Assembly: GCF_001420605.1 (NCBI RefSeq)
Contig: NZ_LJIZ01000016.1
Span: 62,001-126,000 of the forward strand
Direction of reading: 5' to 3'
DNA: 64,000 bases
DNA from: Bacillus sp. FJAT-25509
GTDB taxonomy: Bacteria; Bacillota; Bacilli; Bacillales; Bacillaceae_G
Below are positions 35,242 to 44,945 of this stretch, one piece after another. A program made the translations under genes and the position numbers. Numbering within the stretch: position 1 is the first letter of the stretch; every line of letters starts with the position of its first letter. Under the pieces are notes generated by a model. The model was not told the DNA's origin, made no database searches, and saw only the letters and a program-made list of their open reading frames with translations.

Positions 35242-35290
35242 AACAGAAAAACCTTATTAAATCAACATTTAATAAGGTTTTTCTGTTTTA
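35242..35290. terminator. very strong 21-bp perfect hairpin
   Basis: 35242-35262 is the exact reverse complement of 35267-35287, with loop CAAC. A-rich and T-rich sides suggest a bidirectional terminator. It is unusually long and perfect for one. Confidence 0.7.
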
Positions 35291-35568
35291 AATTTGTGCT
35301 ATTTAATTAAATAATTTCTTTTTTTATTCTTATTTTAAAAAAACAAGTTGTGAACAGTACATTTTATATTTTTTTGGAACTGAAATAGCTGAATCTTTAG
35401 ATTCTTCATTATTTATCTTTTAATTACTTTTTAGCATCTTTTTCATTCTAATATGGTTTTTTACCGATATAATAAGTCGATTGAATCTTCCCTATCTGTA
35501 AACATACATTTATTTTTCGTTGATCCCAATTAAGTCCATTTTGAATCACAATCATATATTCTGATTTA

Positions 35569-36057
35569 TTATTTGTTTAAGCTTTCCTCAATTTTAATAA
35601 CTAATTGATTTAGTTCATATTCTCCATCATTTAACTCCACTATACATGTATCCGCATCTATTGCAGGTTCAAAACCAAACTTTACAGTTGGTATACTATA
35701 CTTTTCTTTTAATTTCAAAAAATAGCATAACATTCTTTTTATAGATGCCTCTCTTAAACTCGTTTCGGGAAAATTTAGAGTAATATCACCTAAAGTCTTA
35801 TCAAAAGAAAATAAAACCATTACATCTTGGAAATGTATTCCAAAATCTAACTGCTTTAGTACTATGTTGCCAGAACCATATGGCATAAGAATGTTCTCAA
35901 AGCTACTTATATTTTCAAAACTAACATCTTTCATAGTTTTATTATTAAAAAAATGTGATGACTTAACTTGATCAATAAAAATATTAAGTTCTTCAAATAC
36001 AAATTTATCAAGATTATACTTTGGAAAATCAACAAGTACAATTTCAAGGTTTTCCAT
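35569..36057 (-). CDS. presumed immunity protein for the first RHS toxin
   Basis: 162 residues, acidic, without signal peptide or membrane segment. It begins MENLEIVLVDFPKYN and ends KIEESLNK. It starts 17 bases after the end of the RHS gene with AAAGAGG upstream, which is the position of the cognate cytosolic immunity protein in such loci. Predicted alternating strands and helices (LKQLDFGIHFQDVMVLFSFD, then ITLNFPETSLREASIKRML). No named family recognised. The assignment rests on position and on being specific to this RHS tip. Confidence 0.65.
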   Translation of the reverse strand: MENLEIVLVDFPKYNLDKFVFEELNIFIDQVKSSHFFNNKTMKDVSFENISSFENILMPYGSGNIVLKQLDFGIHFQDVMVLFSFDKTLGDITLNFPETSLREASIKRMLCYFLKLKEKYSIPTVKFGFEPAIDADTCIVELNDGEYELNQLVIKIEESLNK

Positions 36058-36074
36058 TTAAATCAACCTCTTTC

Positions 36075-36533
36075 CTAATCTATAAATCCTTTAAAATTTC
36101 CATCACGATTAAGTCTGACACCTCTACCATCCTGCAATCTTTTCTCTAGGAATGTATTTCCTTTAGACGTTACCTTTTTAAAGTTTCCAGGCGCATCTAG
36201 AATTTCACGTAAATGTTTTTCACCATCTTTGTTTATTTGTGATGAATTCCCCTTCACTTTCCCCCAGGTTTCAGGATGTTTTCCTGCGTGCTTTTGCAAT
36301 GCATGCCCTACTTTTGTTTCTCCACCTTTTTTAGGAGCCCTTGCCGATTTCATTACTTTTGACTTATTTACTGTAACCTTATTAGGTATCTTTCCTTTAT
36401 AACTATTTTTCCCTTTAGATGACTTTAATTTGAATTTGAATTTAAAGGATCTACTACCTCCGCCTCCGCCTCCACTGCCGCCACCTCGTGACAGCATTGG
36501 TTGGGTTCCGTATCCATCATTATTTGCGGAGTT
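36075..36533 (-). other. variable toxin tip of the first RHS protein
   Basis: This is the last 152 codons after the conserved RHS core end DYDG. A (G/S)-rich linker precedes basic sequence and a His/Lys/Arg-containing domain (GHALQKH, EKHLREILDAPGNF, GRGVRLN). This arrangement resembles compact RNase-type toxin folds, but I could not assign a named family. Absent from the other two RHS cassettes. Confidence 0.6.
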
Positions 36534-39500
36534 TCCATCATAATCAAAATACATTACTGGATTATTATTTGAATAGTTATAACCATTTTGTGTTATTGCA
36601 TCAATTGCATTACCCGGATCAGGATCAAGTGATAAAAAGACTCCCTGGTTAGCTTGGTAATATCTTGAAATTAGGTAATATAATCCTGTTTCTACATCAA
36701 ATTGATAACCGGCATAACGATAAGGATTATCTTTTACAACCGCATCTTCCTCTACCTTTAATGGGTTACCCCACGCATCATATTCATATTTTGCTACAAC
36801 TTTGCCTGTCTTATCTGTTAAAGCAATGACATCTCCATGCGAGTTGAAGTGATAAAAATACTTTTCAGTACCTTTCTTCATTGCCAACAATTGTCCTGCT
36901 TCAGAATAAACATACGATTTTGTTACCTGGTTTTGGCCATTTGATTCATATAAAACGTTTAAACCATCACCATCATAATGATAATTTGTAGTTATATCTC
37001 CAACAGTTTTTTGAATACGATGACCTAATTCATCATATTTGTAAATCGCAAACGGGATGCTTTCCCCTTTTTTGGTAATGGATTCAAGTTGATCCTGTGA
37101 ATTCCACTTATAAATAAATTGTCCATCTTCTAGTCGATTTCCATTTAAGTCATATTTAATTATTTCAGAATTAAATATTATGAGTTGGTTCTCATTGTTA
37201 TAATTACTTGTCATGGTTTTCAACGTACCATCTTTTATTTCTTTCACTGTAGTACGATTGCCAAATCCATCGTACAAATACTCTTTAATTGTACCATCTT
37301 TTAAAATCTCTTTTTCTAGTTGATCTAGTTTACCATATTCATAGGAGATATATTGGCCATTTGGATACCTAATACTTAAACGGTTGCCATTTTCATCGTA
37401 ACTATAGGTTTCATCTAGAATTTCTATTCCATCTTTTTGTCCAATCACTACTTGTTGAACGAAGCCACGATCATCATATTTGAAAGATGCTCCTGAGTAA
37501 TTTCCACTGGTATATGTTTTGACATGTCCACGCTCGCCATAATCAAATCTATAAGAGTATTCTCCATCATATACAACTGTATTCTGATCAAGTTCGTTAT
37601 AATAGTATTTTAAATTATATTCCCCATCGTTAACATTAAATTCAGATAGCTTATCTGAATTTGTTAAGTATTTCCACTCTTGTGTTGCTCCACGATCTTC
37701 AAGTTTTATAACTCGATTCGCAGAGTCGTAAGTTTTTGATTTAGTTCGCCCATCTTTGTCATAAATGACCGATAATTCATTTCCATTTTTATCATAAGTA
37801 TAACTATAGGTTTTGTCCCCATTAAATGATACACTCTTTACTCTGTCAGTCCCATCATAATCGTTTGAAATGATATTCCCATTTGGTAACAAGCTTTTAG
37901 TGTTATTGCCATTAGCATCATATTCGTTTATTGTCTTCTCAGATAAAGGACCTAATGTTTCAATAGCTGCACCATTTTCATCATACTTATAATTAAAAAT
38001 TTGCTTGTCCCCTTGATAGGTTTCGATTGTCTTCGTTGTTGTATTACCGTTTTTATCATATTGATAGTTAATTGTTGTTTTATTCGCTAATGATAGTTTT
38101 GTTAATTGGTCTGCGGCATCGTATTCGTATGTTTTTAGTTCTTTTTTTGCATTCGTTTCACTTATTGTGTTTCCATTTTTATCATACGTCATCTTGGAAA
38201 TATTTCCTAGCTCATCTTCAGATTCTATCACATAGTTTTTGTCACCATCATAATTACTTTTGGTTACAATGGCACCTTTAATTATACGTAAGCCATCAAA
38301 CCAAACTGTACCTGTGTAATTACCACTAAATACAGTTGATATTTCAATCTTATTGATAGGTTTTGTGCTCGGAATTTTAACTGCAGCTCGATTCCAATCT
38401 TGTGTTCCAATAGGAAAACTTGCAACTATTTCTTCTATTTCACCATTTGTATAAGTAACTTTACCCACAATCGAATAATCTCGATTTGAAACAGTGTCGG
38501 TGCTTTTCTTCACCACATTATCAGCTTTCGATAACCCCGTCAGTGTTATATTAAATGGATCATCAGTTAAACTTTGTCCAACAACAACTGTTTGTTTATA
38601 CTCACTCGTAGCTTGTGTTGTAGCTGTTCTAGCAATTTTTAATGAAGTACTATCCTCAAATCCAGTTGCAGTATCGTTACTACCTCCTGAGCCAGTCCAA
38701 TTAGTTAACCCATTAAAACTACTATTTAAAATTGGATTATAACTAGAAGAAACCTCTCCTTTTTCTAACTGAATATTATCAAACCAAGCGGAACCAACAG
38801 CGGTAATATCATAGTGCTCTATTTCTAAATAAATTCTAATCTTTACTGCATTTGCGGGTGTTTTAAATGATAATTGTCTTTCTGTCCAATTTCTATTTCC
38901 AGTAATTTGACTATAGCGATTATCCGTCCATAAAAGAGTATTGTTATTTGCATCCATCACTAAAACATTAAAGAAAGCATTTCCTTTTGAAACATCAGTT
39001 TTAATGAGACCACTTAATGTATACTGCCTATTTTCTTCAATAGGTAGTTCTTGTGTAGCTGCTAAAAATCCTTTAGAACTACTTGTTGATTGTGCTGAAA
39101 TTTTTAATGATTTAGTTCCAGAAAGATTATTTGCTGTTGTTGAATCTACCGTTAGCGTTCCTGTGTCATTAGTCCGGTTAGTTGCCCAACCAGTCAAGTT
39201 GTTTTCAAGACTATTATTTGTTATTAGATTTGTTGCAGTAGCTAACGTATAGCTCGATTCTAAAAGATTCCCATTACTCATTCCATTAGTACCTTTTTCG
39301 TACTTGGCAATTGATGATGTTTTACCATTTTGATCAGTCTCAGAAACAGCGTCCAAATCGTCATAAGCAATTGTAGTTTGATCTCCCTCAGCATCTACTG
39401 CAGAAGTAACATCATTATTTGAATTATACTCATAAGTTTCAGTACCATAGTTATCTTGAGCTGTAAGAACATTTCCATTGCCATCATACGTATACTTTTC

Positions 39501-42500
39501 AGTTGGAGTAGATGAATTTTGATCATTTGGATCCTTTGATTCTACTAAATTATTACCTTCATAATTAAATGTAGATGTGATATTTAGCCCCCCAACATCT
39601 TCAACCACTTTGGTTGGGTTTGCTGCATCATTATAGGTATACTCATCTTTATTACCCTTTGGTGAGGTAACTGTTAGTTTTTTATTAGTTGTATCGTAAT
39701 CTAATAAATATTTTTGTTTCTTAGGATCTTGTACTTCGATTACTTTTTTCGTATCACCATCGTATACGTATTGATTTACGACTGGCTTATCTATAGTATG
39801 ATTAGGTTCATATACTTTCTTTAATTTTCCACCAGCATATTCATAGCTTGTAACTTCACCTGCAGTTTGTGTAACTTTTGTTAAGAATCCATTTTGGTAA
39901 ACATACGAAACCTTTCTGCTGTCTGGTCCTGACACTTCAGAAACGTATCCGTTTGTATCGTATTTAAGATCTAAATGTCTAGGTCTAATAAGTGATGCAT
40001 CAGTTATAGTTGTTAATTTACCATTTGAATCGTATGTGTATTTTAAAGTATTTCCATAACCGTCTACTATTTTAGTTAATTTACCGGTTGCTTTTGAAAA
40101 ATAAGATTGCGATTGATCCGTACTCTTCAGGATATATGATTCAGTATCTTCAGTTAATTCCAGATAGATACCTGTAGGTGCTTGATATGCACCATCAATT
40201 TTTTCAAACTGATGTAATGTCCCATCTTCGTCAACTAAAGTAACCTTGCTTTTATCACTAGAAGCCGTTACTTTCATATCTAAATCTGAATGCCATCCAG
40301 GTCCAAAAAGCCCTACTGAAGTTGACATACTATTGTAAGTTCTGTGTAATCCTAACTCAGGCCCTCTACCTGAAATTGAATAATCCTCTTCATCCACAAT
40401 TAAATTACCAGTTGCTACATTTACTTTTCCATACGGTACATCAATAAATGACCAATAATCTTCGGTACCTAAAAAAGGAACTGGTTGTCCAATTGGTGTC
40501 CTAAAATAAGTTGATGAATAGATAGTTTCTCCATCGCCATCGTATGCGCTTATCCGAAAATAGTAATATGGACTAGTGGCATAAGTTGTACCATTTTTCG
40601 CATATAACTTAAAAGGTTCTAGAGGAAGTTCTTCGCCACCATAGTAAGTATCTGATTCACTCTTCGGATGATAGAGATTTTTCATTCCGCCATCAATATC
40701 AGCTTGACTAGGCCAAATACCCTTATTTTGCGTCGTCCAAGTATCTACATCTTTAACATCATATGATTCATAATCTTTACCATTATATACCCATACTTTA
40801 TACCCTTCAGCACCTGCAATTTTATCCCAATTTAAAATGATATAGCCAGAATTATTAATATTCGTATAAGCCCTGCCAGTTGGTGGTTTAGGCACTGGTA
40901 AACTTGAAATCGTCGGTCCAAAATAAGAACTAGAGTAGACTGATTCTCCTGTGTCATTATATGCGCTTACTCTTATATAATAATGATGTATATTTGCATA
41001 AGCAGTTCCAGCATTTGCATAGGTCGGTGCAGGATCAAGAGGTAATTCAGCACCTGCATTGTCATCTAGATGTAAAGCATATTTTCTAGCACTAATCTCA
41101 GCTGAAGTTGGCCAATATTTTTTACCTTTTGTTGTCCATGAAGTCACATTCCCAACATCTAATGATTCATATGCAACCCCGTTCCACATCCATATTTTAT
41201 AGCCTTTTGCACCTGTTACAGCATCCCATTTAAAATCAGCATACCCCGTGCCATTTCCATTTGTATAACTTGTACCAGTAGGTGTTGCTGGTCTCAGAGT
41301 ATTTGGGATAGTTGGCATATAAGCGTTTGAACGTACACTCTCACCTAATGGATAAATAGCAGTTATTCGAAACCAATAATTAGTTCGATCCGGATATATT
41401 TTCCCATTTTCTTTATATAGAGTAGAAGGGTCCAGTGGTAGTTCAGTACCACCCTCTGAACTATTGTGATGTAATGCGTAATTACCTTTTGCAATGTCAT
41501 CTGAGGATGGCCATATTTTTTTCCCTTTAGTTGTATACGAAGTTGCTGTTCCTACAGGAAATGCTTCATAATCTTTACCATTAAAAATCCAAACATTATA
41601 ACCTGTAGCTCCTGGGATAGGATTCCAATCTAAATCTACATACCCAGTGTTACTACCATCTCCATAAGAGTACACTTTGCCAGTAGGTACAGCAGGTGTA
41701 GGAATCGTGTAATCAACTGAAATATACGGATTATTATCTGAATTTGAAGTTGAGACGATTTTTTTCCAATAAGACTGTCCGTTACCGTTTTCATGTATCT
41801 TAAAACCATAATTCGATAACGAACCACTTAACCAGCTTTTCACTGTGCTTGTGACGTCAAATCTCGCCCACTGATCTTTGGCTACACTTATAGTTTTAAT
41901 ATTTGTCGAACTAGGTCTTGTATTCCAAGTAACTGTAGAGTTGGTCCAAGATTCCGTATTCCGATCTAAAAAAATATCAGTTGCACTAGCTGATGCACTA
42001 TGCGTAACATATGCATTAAAAGTTGCGTTTGTTATCGTTAGGCCATTTAGGTTAGCTGGTAAAGGTTGATTTAATAGTGCATAACAATTTCCTGTTGTGC
42101 TATCATAGTTACCAACTTTTAATATATACTCACCTAATCCTGAATCCCATTTCGATGTCGTGCTTGAATAGTTTGTTGTGGGATACGCACCCATGACAAA
42201 TGTATCTGATGAGTTTGTTACTGAAGTTGTTGGATCAATAAAGATTGGAAATACACGATCTGAACTATCTAACCATTCTGTATCTGCATTTAGTGTTAAC
42301 AGATATCCCTCTTCAGTTTTTTGAATCTCATAATTTACTTTATCAGAAGTTGCAGTTTCTCCCGATCCTTCATTATAATTTGAGTCAGACATAATTGGCT
42401 TTGGTAATTCAAAAACCTTCTTATTATCTTCATCTTTTAACAGGATGCTACCATCCTCAATTACTGCTTTTAAATCTGTTGTTAATTTAAATTTAAAAAT

Positions 42501-43121
42501 ATGATATCCATCGTATTGATGTAATACTAAATCTTCTTTGGTATTCTGACTAAATGTGTAATTTTGTAAGTCAATTGAAGGAAAAATACCTTTATGTTCA
42601 ATTTTATTAGAATTTTCAACAAAAGTAGCGTCAACATCTTTTGCGTCTAATGTGGTTTTATCTTCTCCAATAGCTTGTAAGATTGATAGTGACAATGAAT
42701 GTCCTTCATATGAAAAATTAGCATATTTACCATTAGACATCGTTTTTAAGAAATCAGTGTCAATTGCTGTATTTTCAGTAGTTACTATATTAGTAGCCGT
42801 TATATCTTTTACTAAATCAGAAGAAATTTCTTCATATGTATTTTCCCCTTCTTCTCTAGTATGGATTGGGTCAAAATATATATTTTCAGTATATTTTCCA
42901 TTTCCATTATAGAATGTTTTTGTATTCTCAGTCCGTTCTTCTATTATTTCCCCTATTTTAGCTTCTGATGTAGCATCTTCGGTATCTTTAAAATGAGTTG
43001 TAACTGTAGCTTTTTCCTCTGTATAACCCGTCTCGGCTAAAATGCTAGTAGGAAGTGATGTGAATATAAAGAAGAATAAAATAAAACATATTAAAAACTT
43101 TTTAAATCTACTATTCCCCAA
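36075..43121 (-). CDS. giant secreted RHS/YD-repeat toxin (WapA-like), tip with GHALxKH motif
   Basis: 2348 residues from a TTG at 43121 (AGGAGG 8 bases upstream). Order: signal peptide (1-29), WapA-like N-terminal domain (about 50-295), DNRLRE carbohydrate-binding-like domain (about 296-472), three fibronectin-like repeats (about 480-880; each with GYxxWxxNGKDYE-like elements), a DUF6531-type block (VATGNLIVDEEDYSISGRGP), many YD/RHS repeats (for example YDANGNN, YDGFGNRT), and two galactose-binding-like modules in the middle (about 1330-1640). The core ends RYAGYQF...SLDPDPG...NNNPVMYFDYDG. The tip (last 152 residues) starts with a Gly-rich linker, then VGHALQKHAGKHPETWG and RGVRLNRDGNFKGF. 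Such C-terminal tips are released toxins, often nucleases; the exact activity here is unknown. Cognate immunity gene follows. Confidence 0.92.
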   Translation of the reverse strand: MGNSRFKKFLICFILFFFIFTSLPTSILAETGYTEEKATVTTHFKDTEDATSEAKIGEIIEERTENTKTFYNGNGKYTENIYFDPIHTREEGENTYEEISSDLVKDITATNIVTTENTAIDTDFLKTMSNGKYANFSYEGHSLSLSILQAIGEDKTTLDAKDVDATFVENSNKIEHKGIFPSIDLQNYTFSQNTKEDLVLHQYDGYHIFKFKLTTDLKAVIEDGSILLKDEDNKKVFELPKPIMSDSNYNEGSGETATSDKVNYEIQKTEEGYLLTLNADTEWLDSSDRVFPIFIDPTTSVTNSSDTFVMGAYPTTNYSSTTSKWDSGLGEYILKVGNYDSTTGNCYALLNQPLPANLNGLTITNATFNAYVTHSASASATDIFLDRNTESWTNSTVTWNTRPSSTNIKTISVAKDQWARFDVTSTVKSWLSGSLSNYGFKIHENGNGQSYWKKIVSTSNSDNNPYISVDYTIPTPAVPTGKVYSYGDGSNTGYVDLDWNPIPGATGYNVWIFNGKDYEAFPVGTATSYTTKGKKIWPSSDDIAKGNYALHHNSSEGGTELPLDPSTLYKENGKIYPDRTNYWFRITAIYPLGESVRSNAYMPTIPNTLRPATPTGTSYTNGNGTGYADFKWDAVTGAKGYKIWMWNGVAYESLDVGNVTSWTTKGKKYWPTSAEISARKYALHLDDNAGAELPLDPAPTYANAGTAYANIHHYYIRVSAYNDTGESVYSSSYFGPTISSLPVPKPPTGRAYTNINNSGYIILNWDKIAGAEGYKVWVYNGKDYESYDVKDVDTWTTQNKGIWPSQADIDGGMKNLYHPKSESDTYYGGEELPLEPFKLYAKNGTTYATSPYYYFRISAYDGDGETIYSSTYFRTPIGQPVPFLGTEDYWSFIDVPYGKVNVATGNLIVDEEDYSISGRGPELGLHRTYNSMSTSVGLFGPGWHSDLDMKVTASSDKSKVTLVDEDGTLHQFEKIDGAYQAPTGIYLELTEDTESYILKSTDQSQSYFSKATGKLTKIVDGYGNTLKYTYDSNGKLTTITDASLIRPRHLDLKYDTNGYVSEVSGPDSRKVSYVYQNGFLTKVTQTAGEVTSYEYAGGKLKKVYEPNHTIDKPVVNQYVYDGDTKKVIEVQDPKKQKYLLDYDTTNKKLTVTSPKGNKDEYTYNDAANPTKVVEDVGGLNITSTFNYEGNNLVESKDPNDQNSSTPTEKYTYDGNGNVLTAQDNYGTETYEYNSNNDVTSAVDAEGDQTTIAYDDLDAVSETDQNGKTSSIAKYEKGTNGMSNGNLLESSYTLATATNLITNNSLENNLTGWATNRTNDTGTLTVDSTTANNLSGTKSLKISAQSTSSSKGFLAATQELPIEENRQYTLSGLIKTDVSKGNAFFNVLVMDANNNTLLWTDNRYSQITGNRNWTERQLSFKTPANAVKIRIYLEIEHYDITAVGSAWFDNIQLEKGEVSSSYNPILNSSFNGLTNWTGSGGSNDTATGFEDSTSLKIARTATTQATSEYKQTVVVGQSLTDDPFNITLTGLSKADNVVKKSTDTVSNRDYSIVGKVTYTNGEIEEIVASFPIGTQDWNRAAVKIPSTKPINKIEISTVFSGNYTGTVWFDGLRIIKGAIVTKSNYDGDKNYVIESEDELGNISKMTYDKNGNTISETNAKKELKTYEYDAADQLTKLSLANKTTINYQYDKNGNTTTKTIETYQGDKQIFNYKYDENGAAIETLGPLSEKTINEYDANGNNTKSLLPNGNIISNDYDGTDRVKSVSFNGDKTYSYTYDKNGNELSVIYDKDGRTKSKTYDSANRVIKLEDRGATQEWKYLTNSDKLSEFNVNDGEYNLKYYYNELDQNTVVYDGEYSYRFDYGERGHVKTYTSGNYSGASFKYDDRGFVQQVVIGQKDGIEILDETYSYDENGNRLSIRYPNGQYISYEYGKLDQLEKEILKDGTIKEYLYDGFGNRTTVKEIKDGTLKTMTSNYNNENQLIIFNSEIIKYDLNGNRLEDGQFIYKWNSQDQLESITKKGESIPFAIYKYDELGHRIQKTVGDITTNYHYDGDGLNVLYESNGQNQVTKSYVYSEAGQLLAMKKGTEKYFYHFNSHGDVIALTDKTGKVVAKYEYDAWGNPLKVEEDAVVKDNPYRYAGYQFDVETGLYYLISRYYQANQGVFLSLDPDPGNAIDAITQNGYNYSNNNPVMYFDYDGNSANNDGYGTQPMLSRGGGSGGGGGGSRSFKFKFKLKSSKGKNSYKGKIPNKVTVNKSKVMKSARAPKKGGETKVGHALQKHAGKHPETWGKVKGNSSQINKDGEKHLREILDAPGNFKKVTSKGNTFLEKRLQDGRGVRLNRDGNFKGFID

Positions 43122-43544
43122 GTAGTTATCCTCCTATGATTTTATTTTTCCAAATAATTCAACTTCCTCTACCCTCCTTAATACTTTTTTAATAAAACTA
43201 CTTTATTATTATAATTAAATTAAAATTTAATAACAATCTAATAATATTTATAATTCACATTATTTACACAATATATATATATCTATCTTTTATTATATAA
43301 ACCTATAATTTTTCAATTTAATTATAGGCCTCAATTGTTTACTAACAAAACAGCTAAACAATTATTACTATAAGTGTTCATTAAAGTACACCTAAACGAA
43401 CGATTATAAAATACTTATAATCTTTTAAAATATTAGTTCGTTATTATATAAAAATGAATTTGCGGACGTTCGATGGAATCTTATAGATTTACGAACGTAA
43501 TTTGGTATAATTTATGTATCAAATTGGAAAAAGGAATGAAAATA
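43122..43544. other. intergenic region between RHS 1 and the serine recombinase
   Basis: Very AT-rich. It holds the RHS promoter region and two inverted repeats, at 43395-43442 and 43466-43498, next to the recombinase gene. Confidence 0.6.
43395..43498. promoter_or_regulatory. res-like pair of inverted repeats upstream of the recombinase
   Basis: AACGAAC (43395) pairs with GTTCGTT (43436), and ACGTTCG (43466) pairs with CGAACGT (43492). The centres of the two are about 64 bases apart. All four half-sites contain GAACG or its complement, as expected for dimer sites of a resolvase that binds its own promoter. Confidence 0.5.
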
Positions 43545-44153
43545 ATGGATAGTCGGAAATTTGGATACATTCGAGTAAGTAGTAAGGATCAAAATGAACA
43601 AAGACAATTAGATTCCATGAAACAACATGGTATTGATGAGCGTGATCTTTTCATTGATCAACAAAGTGGTAAAAATTTTAATCGAGAACAATATCAATTG
43701 TTGAAACGGATCCTAAGAAAAGGAGACATCCTTTATATCCATTCCCTTGATCGATTCGGAAGAAATAAAGAAGGCATTTTGGAGGAATGGAACGACATAA
43801 CGAAAAATATTCAAGCTGACATTGTCGTCTTGGATATGCCATTGTTAGATACGACTCAATATAAAGATAGTTTAGGTACATTTATCGCAGATCTTGTTTT
43901 GCAAATCTTATCTTGGATGGCTGAAGAGGAACGGGAAAGGATTCGTAAGCGTCAACGAGAGGGAATTGATGCAGCTCTACGAAATGGGGTTAAATTCGGG
44001 AGACCAACTATACAACTTGGTGAAGAATTTGAAACTGTATATAAACGATGGAAGTCAAAAGAAATAACAGGGGTTGCTGCAATGAAGGAATTAGGATTGA
44101 AGAAAACATCATTTTATAAACTTGTAAAAGAGTATGAGGAAAAGTCTAATTAA
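43545..44153 (+). CDS. serine recombinase (resolvase/invertase family)
   Basis: 202 residues from the ATG at 43545; a frame extension to 43473 runs through the inverted repeat and lacks a site. The catalytic domain (1-140) begins RKFGYIRVSSKDQNEQRQLD, with the nucleophile Ser in RVSS. The SLDRFGRNKE motif supplies the active-site Arg, and a long helix E follows with ERERIRKRQREGI. The C-terminal HTH shows ITGVAAMKELGLKKTSFYKLV. This is the small resolvase/invertase form, without the long C-terminus of large serine integrases. Its position between two homologous RHS genes suggests it could resolve or invert DNA between repeats. Confidence 0.92.
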   Translation: MDSRKFGYIRVSSKDQNEQRQLDSMKQHGIDERDLFIDQQSGKNFNREQYQLLKRILRKGDILYIHSLDRFGRNKEGILEEWNDITKNIQADIVVLDMPLLDTTQYKDSLGTFIADLVLQILSWMAEEERERIRKRQREGIDAALRNGVKFGRPTIQLGEEFETVYKRWKSKEITGVAAMKELGLKKTSFYKLVKEYEEKSN

Positions 44154-44373
44154 TGACATATATATAATAGGAAGAAACTAGTACAGAAATATAAACTTTA
44201 TTATCGTAAAGATAGTTTCTTTTATCACATTAATAAATAATTTCTTTTATAAAGAAACCACACTCTACACAATACTAATTTGATTTTTGACTTACTAATG
44301 AAAACAAAACATCAATAACCTTTAAATTTCTTCTACTTTCTTCTCGTAGTCTTCTAGTTGTTTCAAGTGCTAA

Positions 44374-44408
44374 ATAAACAAAAGCTCACTTTTATATTAA
44401 GTGAGCTT
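44374..44408 (-). terminator. terminator of RHS 2 immunity genes
   Basis: A perfect 10-bp stem (AAGCTCACTT with AAGTGAGCTT) followed on the minus strand by TTGTTTATTT. It lies 35 bases beyond the stop at 44442. Confidence 0.8.
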
Positions 44409-44441
44409 AAGGTTCAGCTTTTTATAAATTATTTTTCAATC

Positions 44442-44945
44442 TTATAACTCAGTTTTACATTCATTAATTTTGTTACGTGTTTCATCATTTATATATAATG
44501 AAAGTGACTCTTCAAAATATTCTAAAGCTATTTGAAACCTACCTTCTTCAATACACTCCATTCCTAATTCGTAATATTCCATACTTTCTTCAATTATATA
44601 TGATAACTGTTTTATATTTGAACACATATGTTTCCGTGCTTCCTTAATAAGGCTCTTATCCTCTACAAGTAGTATCAATATTTTACTAATGATTTCTTTG
44701 CTTATTAAATCATTATCTCCTACTTTTAATTCAAAATAGTTGAATAAAGTTTTTACAAATGGAACTTCCATTCTGTTTTCCAGCAAAAAAATTAAATTTT
44801 CACCGACTACACTTATAAAGAATTTATTTTGATCAAAATGTCCATTCCGATGAATTATCTCGTAATAAGCTGGAGAATAAGTTGGGAACTGATTCAAGAA
44901 ATCATTAATTAATGTATTAGCACTCACATTATTCCCCACTTTCAA
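44442..44945 (-). CDS. presumed RHS 2 immunity protein, copy B (extended paralogue)
   Basis: 167 residues, acidic and soluble. The first 75 residues repeat the pattern of the neighbouring gene: LINDFLNQFPTYSPAYYEI here against ITQLFLKNFPEYLPAFEV there, then GENLIFLLENRMEVPFV against SKHLLFLLWNNMEQERV. The pattern resembles the DUF7674-like immunity group. The C-terminal part has an added TPR-like helix pair (YYELGMECIEEGRFQIALEY). Its start overlaps the end of the first copy by 17 bases, so they are translationally coupled. Probably a duplicated immunity gene that has diverged, either to match another tip or to strengthen protection. Confidence 0.7.
   Translation of the reverse strand: MKVGNNVSANTLINDFLNQFPTYSPAYYEIIHRNGHFDQNKFFISVVGENLIFLLENRMEVPFVKTLFNYFELKVGDNDLISKEIISKILILLVEDKSLIKEARKHMCSNIKQLSYIIEESMEYYELGMECIEEGRFQIALEYFEESLSLYINDETRNKINECKTEL

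Larger units (their letters stand above)
34639..35568. other. gene-poor interval with remnants and strong hairpins
   Basis: It holds the terminator at 34646-34680, a 50-codon open frame at 35056-35208 (minus) of unknown origin, and a long perfect inverted repeat at 35242-35290. The remainder shows no ORF of note. Confidence 0.5.

Noticed and set aside
44172..44222. Hairpin downstream of the serine recombinase as its terminator
   Set aside because: A 9-bp stem with a 32-base loop is too weak to call, although a T-run is present.
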